In this document: positions 44,732 to 54,293 of the stretch, piece by piece
Layout: the number at the start of each line of letters is the position of its first letter
How positions within the stretch are numbered: the stretch's first letter is position 1
NCBI RefSeq assembly: GCF_036924645.1
Contig: NZ_JAZHRX010000001.1
Coordinates: forward strand, 3,162,001-3,226,000
DNA: 64,000 bases
From: Bradyrhizobium sp. AZCC 2176
GTDB lineage: Bacteria; Pseudomonadota; Alphaproteobacteria; Rhizobiales; Xanthobacteraceae
Direction of reading: 5' to 3'
Translations under genes and position numbers: made by a program
Notes under the pieces: model-generated
The model's input: the letters and a program-made list of their open reading frames with translations, nothing else
What the model was told of the DNA's origin: nothing
The model's database searches: none

Positions 44732-44809
44732 TAGTTATAGAGCGCCGCGTATTCCCGGTCAATTCGCTTGGCCGCTTGTTTCGCTAGCCCGCCGTCGGCT
44801 TGTTGTTCG

Positions 44810-45952
44810 CTAGCGTCCCCCACGCAAGAATTGCACCAGCGACCAACTCACCTCGTTAGCCTGCTCCTGCTGCACCCAGTGGCCCGCGCCATCGACGAGA
44901 TGGCAGCCGATCATGCGGGTGCAGGCCTTCGACTGCATGGCTTCGTATACGCCGGGGCGTTGATACGTGCCCCAGTCCTGCTTGCCCGAGATGAAGGCAG
45001 AGCGCACGTCGATGGTGCGGCCCGACCAGGTCTGCAGCTCCGGCAAAAATGCGCCCGAGGTGCCGCACCGGTACCATTGCAGGCCGCCCTGAAATCCAGT
45101 GCGTTCGTACTCCGCGCTGTAGAAGGCCAACTCGCTGTCGGGCAGCCATTTGCTGCCAGCGATTTCCGCGGCCGACGGCATTTCTGCCGCAACCGTCGCG
45201 GCCATGTCCTTGGCGAGGTCCATCACATAATAGGTCGGCAGTTTTGCGATCTCGTCAGCCGACCATGATTTGAGCGGATAGGGCCGGTTGTCTTTCCAGT
45301 CCGCGCTCTTGTGATGGTAGTAGGCGCGCAGGAAATCATGCACGCCCTGCGGCGCGCGATGCATGTCGGCATTCGCCTCGCGCGTCGAGTAGTACCATTG
45401 GTAATGTTTGCGCGGCCGCGGCAGCGCCGCCAGGTCGCGGTGAATGGGATCATCGGCGGGCTTGGCCGGTTCGTTCGCGGTGTTGAAGGGCAGCGACGGC
45501 GGGCCGCCGAACGGCGCGCTCATCATGACGACCGAGCGAAATACGTCGGGCCGGATCAGCGCGCACCACGCGGCGACCGAACTGCCGAAATCGTGCCCGA
45601 TCACGGCGTCGACGCTGCGATAGCCGAACGCCGATATCAGTCCGAGCGCGTCGCGCACCAGGTTCGTGAGGCGGAACGAGGCGAGATCGCCGTCGTAGTC
45701 CGGGTCCCATCCGGTGGTGCGGCCATAACCGCGCTGGTCCGGTGCGATCACGTGATAGCCGGCTTCCGCCAGTACCGGCATCACCTTGCGCCAGGAGAAG
45801 GCGAGTTCCGGAAAGCCGTGCAACAGCAGCACGCAGGGCCGGCCGCGCGTCTCGAAACCGGCTTCCAGAACGTGCATGCGGAGGCCGTTGATGTTGTCGA
45901 CGTATCGCGAGCGGATCGAGGAGGGGAGCGGGATCTCGGGGAGGGTGGTCAT
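44810..45952 (-). CDS. Alpha/beta-hydrolase, epoxide hydrolase-like
   Basis: A 380-residue hydrolase. The oxyanion motif HGFPE (45-49) and the nucleophile elbow GHDFGSS with aspartate D121 identify the epoxide hydrolase/haloalkane dehalogenase branch. QRGYGRTTG follows the first strand pair as usual. The catalytic histidine is in GAGHWVQQE (about 360). A cap domain of about 150 residues lies between. It lies downstream of the acyl-CoA ligase gene on the same strand, beyond two palindromic repeats (about 280 bp), so co-transcription is uncertain. The native substrate is unknown. Confidence 0.9.
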   Translation of the reverse strand: MTTLPEIPLPSSIRSRYVDNINGLRMHVLEAGFETRGRPCVLLLHGFPELAFSWRKVMPVLAEAGYHVIAPDQRGYGRTTGWDPDYDGDLASFRLTNLVRDALGLISAFGYRSVDAVIGHDFGSSVAAWCALIRPDVFRSVVMMSAPFGGPPSLPFNTANEPAKPADDPIHRDLAALPRPRKHYQWYYSTREANADMHRAPQGVHDFLRAYYHHKSADWKDNRPYPLKSWSADEIAKLPTYYVMDLAKDMAATVAAEMPSAAEIAGSKWLPDSELAFYSAEYERTGFQGGLQWYRCGTSGAFLPELQTWSGRTIDVRSAFISGKQDWGTYQRPGVYEAMQSKACTRMIGCHLVDGAGHWVQQEQANEVSWSLVQFLRGGR

Positions 45953-45966
45953 TGTTTGCGCCTCTC

Positions 45967-46107
45967 TTCCCCTCTCCTCCTGTGGGAGAGGGTGGATCGA
46001 ATGAGCGGCAGCTCATTCGAGACGGGTAAGGGGTCCGTCTACGCGGATAGAGACCCCTCATCCGCCTTCCCTTCGGGAAGGCACCTTCTCCCACAAGGGG
46101 AGAAGGG
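45967..46107. repeat. Long palindromic repeat, family C (second copy)
   Basis: CTTCCCCTCTCCTCCTGTGGGAG and CTTCTCCCACAAGGGGAGAAGG bracket inner arms GGGTAAGGGGTC/GACCCCTCAT. Nested hairpins include AATGAGCGGCAGCTCATT and CTTCCCTTCGGGAAG. It is close to the family B copy at 46139, forming a double repeat between the epoxide hydrolase and ligase genes. Confidence 0.88.
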
Positions 46108-46138
46108 AAGCAAAGTGCTACGCTTCCAGCCCGGATGG

Positions 46139-46223
46139 GGTGGGCAAAGCGCAGCGTGCCCACCATCACGAGCGGGGCGCTATTGGTGGGCACGGCGCGA
46201 AGGCGCGCCTTTGCCCACCCTAC
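46139..46223. repeat. Palindromic repeat, family B (second copy)
   Basis: GGTGGGCAAAGCGCAGCGTG and CGCGCCTTTGCCCACC form the outer arms, with GCCCACCAT/TTGGTGGGCAC inside. It matches the copies at 37565 and 55691 in order and spacing. It lies directly after the acyl-CoA ligase stop. Confidence 0.9.
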
Positions 46224-46228
46224 GATCC

Positions 46229-47770
46229 CTACGCCTTCGCCGCGGGCTTCGGCCAATAGCGATCCCGCAGATGCCGTTTTACCAGCTTGCCAGTCGGGGT
46301 GCGCGGCAATTCGGCCTCGAAGTCGATGCTCTTCGGGCATTTGATCGGCGATAGATGCTTGCGGCAGAACGCGATCAGTTCGGCTTCGAGTTCCTTCCCG
46401 GCCTTCGCCATGTCGTGCGGCTGCACTACCGCCTTGACCTCTTCGCCCATCTCCTCGTTCGGCACGCCGAATACCGCGACGTCGGAGACGGCGGGATGGG
46501 TGATCAGGACGTCCTCGGTTTCCTGCGGGTAGATGTTCACGCCGCCCGAGATGATCATGTAGCTCTTGCGGTCGGTGAGATAGAGAAAGCCTTCCGCGTC
46601 GAGATAGCCGACGTCGCCGAGCGTCGACCAGCCCTTGTCGTTGTAGGCCTTCTTCGTCTTCTCGGGGTCATTGTGATAGGTGAAAACAGGCGCATCGGCG
46701 AAATAGACCGTTCCGATTTCCCCTGTCGGCCTTTCCTCGTCGTTCTCGTCCAGAATCTTCACCTTGCCGACCACGGCGCGGCCGACGGTGCCGCGATGGG
46801 TCAGCCATTGCTGCGAGGTCGACACCGTGACGCCGTTGCCCTCGGAGCCGGCGTAATATTCGATCAGGATCGGTCCCCACCATTCGATCATCCTGGCTTT
46901 GACATCGACCGGACAGGGCGCGGCGGCGTGGATCGCGCCTTTCAGCGACGAGACGTCGTAAGCTGCGCGCACCTGGTCCGGCAGCTTCAGCATGCGCACG
47001 AACATGGTCGGCACCAACTGCGACTGCGTGGCCCTGTATTTCTCGACCAGCTTCAGAAATTCCTCGGCGTCGAAATGCTCCATGATGATGGAGGTGCCGC
47101 CGAGCGTGATCGCCATCATGTTGAAGCGCAAAGGAGCCGCGTGATAGAGCGGCGCCGGCGACAGATAGATGCTGTCGGACGACATGCCGCACATGTCGGC
47201 GCAGAGAATTCTCAGGAGCGGGTTCGGCACATCGATCGCCTTGCCCTCGAATTCCTTCTTGATGCCCTTGGGCCGTCCGGTGGTGCCTGACGAATACAGC
47301 ATGTCGTAGCCGGCCACTTCATCCGCGATCGGCGTGGCCGGCTGCGCGGCGGCTTCCCTGTCAAAGGAACGGAAGCCCGGCTCTGGCTCGTCCATCATGT
47401 AGAGCAGCGGTCCATCCGGCTGGCCGACGAGGCCGCTGATCTGTTCGGCGCATTTCGGCGTGGTGATGAAGACTTTTGCGCCGCAGTCTTTCACGATGTA
47501 GGCGATCTCGTCCTGTGTCAGATAGCGGCTGATCGCGGTGTAATAGAGCCCTGCGCGCTGTGCCGCCCAGCAGATTTCCATGAAGGCGAGGCGGTTTTCC
47601 ATCAACAGCGCGATGTGGTCGCCGGCCTTCAGCCCAAGCGAGCGGAACAGTTGCGCGCCCTGGTTCGAGAGCTCGTCGAGCTCGCGATAGGTGATGGACT
47701 TGCCAGTCCCGGCCATCTGGTAGGCGATCTTGTTCGGCCGGGTGCGGGCGTGGATGGAGGGGTGGGTCAT
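46229..47770 (-). CDS. Acyl-CoA synthetase (AMP-binding ligase, FadD/CaiC-like)
   Basis: A 513-residue ANL-superfamily ligase. The AMP motif reads MLYSSGTTGRPKGIKK (about 160-175), the A5-type motif YYAGSEGNGVT (about 278), A7 STLGDVGYLD and A8 TDRKSYMIISGGVNIYPQE; the last lysine is in PTGKLVKRHL (about 500). It activates a carboxylic acid to its CoA ester. It lies in a leftward unit with the thiolase upstream and forms part of the catabolic block controlled, probably, by the TetR protein at 49268. The substrate is not predictable. Confidence 0.93.
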   Translation of the reverse strand: MTHPSIHARTRPNKIAYQMAGTGKSITYRELDELSNQGAQLFRSLGLKAGDHIALLMENRLAFMEICWAAQRAGLYYTAISRYLTQDEIAYIVKDCGAKVFITTPKCAEQISGLVGQPDGPLLYMMDEPEPGFRSFDREAAAQPATPIADEVAGYDMLYSSGTTGRPKGIKKEFEGKAIDVPNPLLRILCADMCGMSSDSIYLSPAPLYHAAPLRFNMMAITLGGTSIIMEHFDAEEFLKLVEKYRATQSQLVPTMFVRMLKLPDQVRAAYDVSSLKGAIHAAAPCPVDVKARMIEWWGPILIEYYAGSEGNGVTVSTSQQWLTHRGTVGRAVVGKVKILDENDEERPTGEIGTVYFADAPVFTYHNDPEKTKKAYNDKGWSTLGDVGYLDAEGFLYLTDRKSYMIISGGVNIYPQETEDVLITHPAVSDVAVFGVPNEEMGEEVKAVVQPHDMAKAGKELEAELIAFCRKHLSPIKCPKSIDFEAELPRTPTGKLVKRHLRDRYWPKPAAKA

Positions 47771-47790
47771 TCATAATCCCGAAACAACGT

Positions 47791-47914
47791 GGTCGCCCCT
47801 GCGAACGCAGGGGCCCAAAACCATCGCTCTGAATATTGAAACGAGCTGGAGCTCCAGCGACGTATAACCACAAACACTTGTGGTTATGGGTCCCTGCGTT
47901 CTCGCAGGGACGAC
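47791..47914. repeat. Palindromic repeat, family A (GTCCCTGCGAACGCAGGGAC type)
   Basis: Two hairpin arms, CGCCCCTGCGAACGCAGGGGCC at the left and GTCCCTGCGTTCTCGCAGGGACG at the right, enclose a 70-bp spacer with a further inverted AACCACAAACACTTGTGGTT. It separates the thiolase from the acyl-CoA ligase gene in the same leftward unit. Confidence 0.9.
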
Positions 47915-47947
47915 ACCTTTGTTGTTGTGGCGCCTGTGGGCGCTTTC

Positions 47948-49120
<1,173 letters not shown>

Positions 49121-49190
49121 GTCTGTTCTCCCTGATTGTTCTGATGGTGTTTTGAAAGTTGGGCCGGATTTAAGGGGCGCTGCGGGATTT

Positions 49191-49210
49191 AGTCAATCAA
49201 TCAATTAACT
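49191..49210. promoter_or_regulatory. Candidate TetR operator between thiolase and TetR genes
   Basis: AGTCAATCAA followed by TCAATTAACT is an imperfect 20-bp inverted repeat (7 of 10 arm pairs), AT-rich against a GC-rich background. It is 70 bp from the thiolase start and 58 bp from the TetR start. This is the place and size expected for an autoregulating TetR protein. TCAATCAATCAAT could also be a simple 4-bp tandem repeat. Confidence 0.45.
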
Positions 49211-49267
49211 CTTGAGTGCAGCCGCGGCATGCGCTTATGTGCGGACCGGATTTCCGGCGGGTGAGGA

Positions 49268-49939
49268 ATGGCGTCGCAATTGAATACCAGCGTACCGGCC
49301 AGGCTTCCGAGCGGCAGAAATGCCACCGCCGAGAAGCTGCTTGTCGCGGCGAGCGAGCTGATGATCGAGCGCGCCTCGATCGAGGTGTCGCTGTCCGACA
49401 TCGCACAGAAGTCGGGCGTCAACGCTGCGCTGGTGAAATACCATTTCGGCAACAAGGACGGGCTGTTGCTGGCGCTTCTGGCACGCGACGCCGCGACCGA
49501 GATGTCGGGGCTCGAATATCTGATCCGCCAGCCGATCACGCCGACCGCGAAACTGCGCCTGCATATCGGCGGCATCATCCGTGCCTATCACCAGTTCCCC
49601 TATATGAACCGGCTGATCCACTATCTCCTGCACGAGAGCACGGCAGAGGCCGCAGACGAGGTATCGAAGTTTTTTGTTGCGCCGCTGCTCGAATTCCATC
49701 GCCGGCTGCTTGCGGAAGGCGTCAAGGCCGGCGAGTTCCGCAACATCGATCCGGTGCTGTTCTACACCAGCCTGATCGGCGCCTGCGATCACCTGTTCTT
49801 CGGCCGCCACGCGATGTCGCGGGCGACCGGTGTCGGTCCGGTCACCGACGAGGTCTGCCGCGAATATATCAAGCATATGGAAGCGCTGATTTGCGGCGGG
49901 ATGTTGAATGGGAATGGGCGAATGGTGAGTAGCGAATAG
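49268..49939 (+). CDS. TetR-family transcriptional regulator
   Basis: A 223-residue regulator. The N-terminal helix-turn-helix (about 24-66) reads LLVAASELMIERASIEVSLSDIAQKSGVNAALVKYHFGNKDGLLLAL. The ligand-binding helices follow (HIGGIIRAYHQFPYMNRLIHYLL). TetR proteins of this sort in acyl-CoA clusters usually sense a CoA ester and repress catabolic genes. It is divergent from the thiolase/ligase unit and faces the SDR-ligase-ACAD unit. The last seven residues (GRMVSSE) and the stop are encoded by the left arm of an intergenic repeat, so the natural C-terminus was replaced by repeat insertion. Confidence 0.92.
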   Translation: MASQLNTSVPARLPSGRNATAEKLLVAASELMIERASIEVSLSDIAQKSGVNAALVKYHFGNKDGLLLALLARDAATEMSGLEYLIRQPITPTAKLRLHIGGIIRAYHQFPYMNRLIHYLLHESTAEAADEVSKFFVAPLLEFHRRLLAEGVKAGEFRNIDPVLFYTSLIGACDHLFFGRHAMSRATGVGPVTDEVCREYIKHMEALICGGMLNGNGRMVSSE

Positions 49940-49985
49940 CGAATGGGCCCTGATCCATTCGCTACTCTCTATTCGCCATTCGCCA
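49916..49985. repeat. Palindromic repeat, family G (GGCGAATAGCGAATGG type)
   Basis: Left arm 49916-49946 and right arm 49955-49985 are near-perfect inverted complements around an 8-base spacer; both consist of GCGAATGG/GCGAATAG units. The left arm overlaps the end of the TetR gene, supplying its last seven codons and TAG. Confidence 0.88.
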
Positions 49986-50024
49986 TCTAGAGAAGAAACG
50001 CCCAAGGAAGGAAAGGTAGTTACA

Positions 50025-50783
50025 ATGCAGTTGCAAGACGTAGCCGTTCTCATCACCGGCGGTGGCTCCGGCCTCGGCGCCGCTACCGCCCGCGCCATGG
50101 CCGCCAAGGGCGCGAAAATCGGCGTGATCGACCAGAACAGGGAAAACGCCGAAAAGGTCGCCGCCGAAGTGAAGGGCGTTGCCCTGCATGCCGACGTGAC
50201 CGACGAAGAGGCGATCAAGGCGGCGATTGCCAAAGCCGAAGCCGCGCACGGCATCGCGCGCGTCTTGATGAACTGCGCCGGCATCGGCGGCTCGCAGCGC
50301 ACCGTCGGCAAGGACGGCGTCTATCCGCTGGCAAAGTTTGTCCGCATCATCAATGTCAACCTCATCGGCACCTTCAACGTGCTGCGCCTGTTCGCGGAGC
50401 GGCTTGCGACAGCGCCGCCGATCGGCGAGGAGCGCGGCGTTGCCATCAACACCGCCTCCGTCGCAGCCTATGAAGGTCAGATCGGTCAGATCGCCTATTC
50501 GGCCTCGAAGGGCGGCGTCGTCGGCCTCACGCTGCCGGCCGCGCGCGACCTCGCCAGCCTCAAGATCCGCGTTAACACCATCGCACCCGGCCTGTTCCTG
50601 ACGCCCTTGCTGATGGGCCTCAACGAAGAGGCCCGCAAGAGCCTCGGCGCCCAGGTGCCGCATCCGGCCCGCCTCGGCGATGCCTCGGAGTACGGCAACC
50701 TCGCGGTTCACATCGTCGAGAACCCGATGCTCAACGGCGAGACCATCCGCCTCGACGGCGCCATCCGCATGGCGCCGCGGTAG
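50025..50783 (+). CDS. SDR 3-hydroxyacyl-CoA dehydrogenase-like (HSD17B10 type)
   Basis: A 252-residue short-chain dehydrogenase. The nucleotide motif is TGGGSGLG (11-18), NCAG occurs as MNCAGIGG (about 86-93), catalytic serine TASV (about 145) and Y-x-x-x-K is AYSASKGG (about 154-160). The PxxRLGDASEYGNL tail matches type II 3-hydroxyacyl-CoA dehydrogenases (HSD17B10-like). It would oxidise a 3-hydroxyacyl-CoA to the 3-keto form for the thiolase. It is the first gene after the TetR gene and is followed by the remnant of a crotonase and a ligase on the same strand. A GGAAAGG box precedes the ATG. Confidence 0.93.
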   Translation: MQLQDVAVLITGGGSGLGAATARAMAAKGAKIGVIDQNRENAEKVAAEVKGVALHADVTDEEAIKAAIAKAEAAHGIARVLMNCAGIGGSQRTVGKDGVYPLAKFVRIINVNLIGTFNVLRLFAERLATAPPIGEERGVAINTASVAAYEGQIGQIAYSASKGGVVGLTLPAARDLASLKIRVNTIAPGLFLTPLLMGLNEEARKSLGAQVPHPARLGDASEYGNLAVHIVENPMLNGETIRLDGAIRMAPR

Positions 50784-50792
50784 CGCAAACTC

Positions 50793-50947
50793 GGTCGTTG
50801 TCCCCGCCTGGTGCGCAATTGCGTACGGGGCGCGGGGACCCCGTACGCCGCGGCCGCTCTTGTTACAGAAGGTCTCTGCCACCGTGCCTCATCGATACGG
50901 CACGTCGTATGGGTCCCGGCTCGTGCTTCGCTTGGCCGGGACGACGA
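50793..50947. repeat. Degenerate palindromic repeat (family A/H mosaic)
   Basis: GTCGTTGTCCCCG at the left and CGGGACGACGA at the right are inverted ends. Interior blocks TACGGGGCGCGGGGACCCCGTA and CGGCTCGTGCTTCGCTTGGCCG also fold. It occupies the space between the SDR stop and the crotonase remnant, and may have mediated the deletion there. Confidence 0.65.
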
Positions 50948-50963
50948 TGGATGGAAGATCGGC

Positions 50964-51068
50964 GTGACTCAACCGCTGCTGATCGAAAAAGATAACGGAG
51001 TCGATTGGGCCACACGCGACCGGCCCGCCTTTCTCGAAAAGCGAAAGCCTGTCTATATCAAGCGATAG
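50964..51068 (+). pseudogene. Scar of an enoyl-CoA hydratase gene (internal deletion)
   Basis: A 34-codon open frame from GTG 50964 reads VTQPLLIEKDNGVDW, a typical crotonase N-terminus (IEKDNGVDWVTLNRP in relatives as I recall), joined directly to RDRPAFLEKRKPVYIKR, a typical crotonase C-terminus (xERPAFLEKRKPVF). The middle of about 220-230 residues, including both oxyanion loops, is missing, and the frame is kept. It lies exactly where a hydratase is expected between the SDR and the CoA ligase of this block. A functional peptide is unlikely. Confidence 0.78.
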
Positions 51069-51110
51069 AACTTGAAGATCCGCAAAGGACCGAATTCCGG
51101 GAGACGCAAT

Positions 51111-52982
51111 ATGAGTGGGAGTGCTGCCGCAGTGTTGACCAAGCCGGCCTTTCGCAAGATCGAATGGCTGGCGCGCGACATCGCGGTCGAGCGTCGCCCG
51201 GACGGCGTCATCGTCCTGAAGTCCCGTATCCCGCTGCAGCCTTACGAGAAGCATATTCCAGCATCGCTGGCGAAATGGGCGAAGCAGGCGCCCGAGCGCA
51301 TCTGGCTGGCGCAACGCGGCGGTGCCGATCGGCAATGGCGCAAAGTCTCCTACGGCGAAGCCAAGCGCATCGCTGACGGGCTGACGCAGGGCCTGCTCGA
51401 TCTCGGCCTTACTGAAGGCCGTCCCGTTGCGATCCTGTCGGGCAATTCGATCGAGCACGCGCTGATGACGCAGGCCGCGATGCAGGCGCGCCTGCCGGCC
51501 GCGCCGGTATCGCCGGCCTATTCGCTGATGAGCCAGGATCATCTCAAGCTCAAATACCTCTTTGATCTGATCAGGCCTGCCGTCGTGATGGTGCAGGACG
51601 GACCGACTTTTGAGAAAGCGTTGAAGGCGCTCGATCTCACCGGCGTTACGGTCGTTCACGTCGCGCGTGCCTGTCGGGGGATCAAGAGCGTGTCCTTTGC
51701 CGATCTCGCGGCAACGCCGGTGTCAAAAGCGGTCGAGGACTCGATTGCTAAAATTACGCCGAAGACTGTCGGCAAGCTGCTGTTCACGTCGGGCTCGACC
51801 GGGATGCCGAAGGCCGTCATCAACACGCAGGAGATGATGTGCGCCAATGCGGCGATGATGATGCAGGTGCGGCCGCGCGATCCGAACGGGCCGCTCGCTA
51901 CGGTGCTGGACTGGATGCCGTGGAATCACACCATGGGCGGCAACGCCGCGTTCCATCCGATCCTGGTCGATGGCGGCACGCTGTATATCGACGACGGCCG
52001 GCCGATGCCCGGCCAGTTCGAAGAGACCATCCGTAACCTGCGCGAGGTGTCTCCGACCTATTATGCCAACGTGCCCGCGGGTTACGCGGCGCTGGCGGCC
52101 GCGATGGAAAAGGACGACGCGCTGTGCCGCAGCTTCTTCAAAAACCTGAGCATCATGGCCTATGGCGGCGCGCGGCTGCCGGATGATCTCTACGACCGCA
52201 TGCAGGCGCTGGCGGTGAAGACCACAGGCGAGCGCATCGTGTTCTATACGGGGTGGGGCTCGACCGAGACCGCGCCGACGTCGACCGGCACCTATTGGGA
52301 CACCGAGCGCGTCGGCCTGATCGGCCTGCCGTTCCCCGGTGTCGAACTGAAGCTGGTGCCGTGCGGCTCGAAATACGAGCTGCGCCTGCGCGGCATCAAC
52401 GTCACGCCCGGCTATTTCGGCCAGCCCGATCTGACCAGGAAGATGTTCGACGAGGAAGGCTTCTACTGCATCGGCGATGCCGGTGTGTTCGTCGATGACA
52501 ACGATCCGCTGCAGGGCATTATCTTCGCCGGCCGCGTGGTCGAGGACTTCAAGCTCACGACCGGCACCTTCGTTCATGTCGGCTCGCTGCGCACCGATGC
52601 GATCGCAGCAGCAACGCCTGTGGTGCACGACGCGCTGGTCACGGGACAGGATCGTCCGTTCATCGGGCTGCTCGCCTGGCCCAACCTGCACGCCTGCCGG
52701 CAGATCGTCGGTAATCCCGATGCGACGTTTGAGGACGTGATCAGGCATCCCGAAGTGATCGCCTGCCTGAAGCGCGGGCTGGAAGCGCACAATGCATCCG
52801 CCACCGGCAGCAGCCTGCGGATCGCGCGGGCCATGCTGATGGCCGAGCCGCCCTCGATCGACGGCAACGAACTCACCGACAAAGGCTACATCAACCAGCG
52901 CGCCGGCCTCGAACGCCGCGCTAGGCTGGTGGAGAAGCTCTATGCCGAGAAGCCGGGAGAGGACGTGATTGTGCTGCGATGA
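51111..52982 (+). CDS. Feruloyl-CoA synthase-like acyl-CoA ligase
   Basis: A 623-residue ANL ligase. ATG 51111 follows a CGGGAG box; a longer frame to 51072 overlaps nothing useful. The AMP motif is LFTSGSTGMPKAVIN (about 225), and the A5 motif YTGWGSTETAP (about 380). The A8 loop region reads FAGRVVEDFKLTTGTFVHVGSLR, a sequence pattern special to feruloyl-CoA synthases and relatives, which differ from ordinary FadD. A C-terminal lysine lies in NELTDKGYINQR. It probably activates a hydroxycinnamate or another aromatic acid, but no Ech/Vdh pair lies nearby, so the true substrate is open. Confidence 0.88.
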   Translation: MSGSAAAVLTKPAFRKIEWLARDIAVERRPDGVIVLKSRIPLQPYEKHIPASLAKWAKQAPERIWLAQRGGADRQWRKVSYGEAKRIADGLTQGLLDLGLTEGRPVAILSGNSIEHALMTQAAMQARLPAAPVSPAYSLMSQDHLKLKYLFDLIRPAVVMVQDGPTFEKALKALDLTGVTVVHVARACRGIKSVSFADLAATPVSKAVEDSIAKITPKTVGKLLFTSGSTGMPKAVINTQEMMCANAAMMMQVRPRDPNGPLATVLDWMPWNHTMGGNAAFHPILVDGGTLYIDDGRPMPGQFEETIRNLREVSPTYYANVPAGYAALAAAMEKDDALCRSFFKNLSIMAYGGARLPDDLYDRMQALAVKTTGERIVFYTGWGSTETAPTSTGTYWDTERVGLIGLPFPGVELKLVPCGSKYELRLRGINVTPGYFGQPDLTRKMFDEEGFYCIGDAGVFVDDNDPLQGIIFAGRVVEDFKLTTGTFVHVGSLRTDAIAAATPVVHDALVTGQDRPFIGLLAWPNLHACRQIVGNPDATFEDVIRHPEVIACLKRGLEAHNASATGSSLRIARAMLMAEPPSIDGNELTDKGYINQRAGLERRARLVEKLYAEKPGEDVIVLR

Positions 52983-52996
52983 GAACCACCCTTCAT

Positions 52997-53114
52997 CGTC
53001 GTCCCCGCGAACGCGGGGACCCATACGCCGAGGCCTATCAATGTCAGGTTGGAGCTAATTCCGGATAAAACACAAACGCCGGTGGTTATAGGTCCCCGCG
53101 TTCGCGGGGACGAC
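52997..53114. repeat. Palindromic repeat, family A (second copy)
   Basis: CGTCGTCCCCGCGAACGCGG and CCCCGCGTTCGCGGGGACGACG are inverted ends, each able to fold alone, with TTATAGGTCC/GGACCCATAC at the inner side. It lies in the gap between the CoA ligase and the first ACAD of the same rightward unit. Confidence 0.9.
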
Positions 53115-53157
53115 GAGCTAAAGAGATACACCTCACACAAAACCCGAGTGAACCGCC

Positions 53158-54285
53158 ATGAACTTCGATTTCTCCGACGAACAAAAACAGATGCGCGACG
53201 AGGCGAGGAAGTTTCTTGCCGAAAAGTGTCCGCCGAAGGCCGTGCGCGAGGTGCTCGACGGCAAGGCGCCGTACGACAAGGCGCTGTGGCGGGGGCTCGC
53301 CGAGATGGGGTTCCTCGGCGTCGCCATCCCGGAAGAATTCGGCGGCGCGGGCGCCGGGCATCTCGAACTCTGCGTGATCGCGGAGGAGATGGGCCGCGCG
53401 AATGCGCCGGTACCGTTCTCATCCACCGTCTATCTCGCCGCCGAAGCGCTGCTGCTGGCCGGCTCCGACGCACAGAAGCAGAAATGGCTGCCGAAGATCG
53501 CAAGCGGCGAGGCGATCGGCACGCTGGCGCTGTTCGAGGGCAAGGGCAATCCGTCGCCAAAGGCGATCAGGCTGCAAGCCACTGGCGGTACGCTCAACGG
53601 CGTCAAGAAGCCGGTGCCGGACGGTGCGATCGCCGATTTCGCCGTTGTCGCCGCGTGCACCGGCTCGACCGGGCGCGATTCCGATATCTCGCTGTTCCTG
53701 GTCGATCTGAAGGCCGGCGGCGTCGAAGCAAAGTCGCTGACCAATGTCGATCCGACCCGTGGCCAGGCCGAACTCACCTTCAAGAACGCCAGGGCCGAGC
53801 CGCTGGGAGCGGCCGGCGACGGCTGGAGCATCCTGACCCAGGTGCTCGACCGCGCCGCCGTGTTGCTGGCGTTCGAACAGGTCGGCGGCTCCGATCGTGC
53901 GCTGGAAATGGGCCGTGACTACGCGCTGGATCGCATTGCCTTCGGCCGGCCGATCGGTTCATTCCAGGCGGTGAAGCACATCCTCGCCGACATGTATGTC
54001 TCGGCGACGCTGGCGCGCTCGAATTGCTATTACGGCGCCTGGGCGCTCTCGACCAACGCGTCGGAATTGCCGGAAGCGGCGGCGGCCGCGCGCATCAGTG
54101 CGACGCAGGCGTTCCAGCACTGCTCCAAGAACAACATCCAGGTACATGGCGGCATGGGTTTCACCTGGGAGTTCGACTGCCACATGTACTACCGCCGCGC
54201 CAACGCGTCAGCGCTGACGCTCGGCAGCCTGTCGTACTGGGAAGATCAGTTGATCGACCGCATGCGCAAGAAGAACGCGGCGTAG
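53158..54285 (+). CDS. Acyl-CoA dehydrogenase, smaller (beta-like) subunit
   Basis: A 375-residue ACAD-family protein. N-terminal FSDEQKQMRDEARKFLAEKCP and GFLGVAIPEEFGGAGAGHLELCVIAEEMGRANAP are typical. The middle has VLLAFEQVGGSDRALEMGRDYALDRIAFGRPIGSFQAVKHILADMY, and the end reads QVHGGMGFTWEFDCHMYYRRANA. The usual C-terminal G-T-x-E-I-x-R segment is absent, as in small subunits of heteromeric dehydrogenases (PimD-like, FadE28-like). It precedes two larger ACADs on the same strand, so a heteromer with one of them is plausible. Substrate unknown. Confidence 0.88.
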   Translation: MNFDFSDEQKQMRDEARKFLAEKCPPKAVREVLDGKAPYDKALWRGLAEMGFLGVAIPEEFGGAGAGHLELCVIAEEMGRANAPVPFSSTVYLAAEALLLAGSDAQKQKWLPKIASGEAIGTLALFEGKGNPSPKAIRLQATGGTLNGVKKPVPDGAIADFAVVAACTGSTGRDSDISLFLVDLKAGGVEAKSLTNVDPTRGQAELTFKNARAEPLGAAGDGWSILTQVLDRAAVLLAFEQVGGSDRALEMGRDYALDRIAFGRPIGSFQAVKHILADMYVSATLARSNCYYGAWALSTNASELPEAAAAARISATQAFQHCSKNNIQVHGGMGFTWEFDCHMYYRRANASALTLGSLSYWEDQLIDRMRKKNAA

Positions 54286-54293
54286 GGCAACGT

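Noticed and set aside
45311..46354. A 347-codon plus-strand frame across the epoxide hydrolase end and two repeats
   Set aside because: It is antisense to a gene with an intact catalytic triad and then runs through non-coding palindromes.
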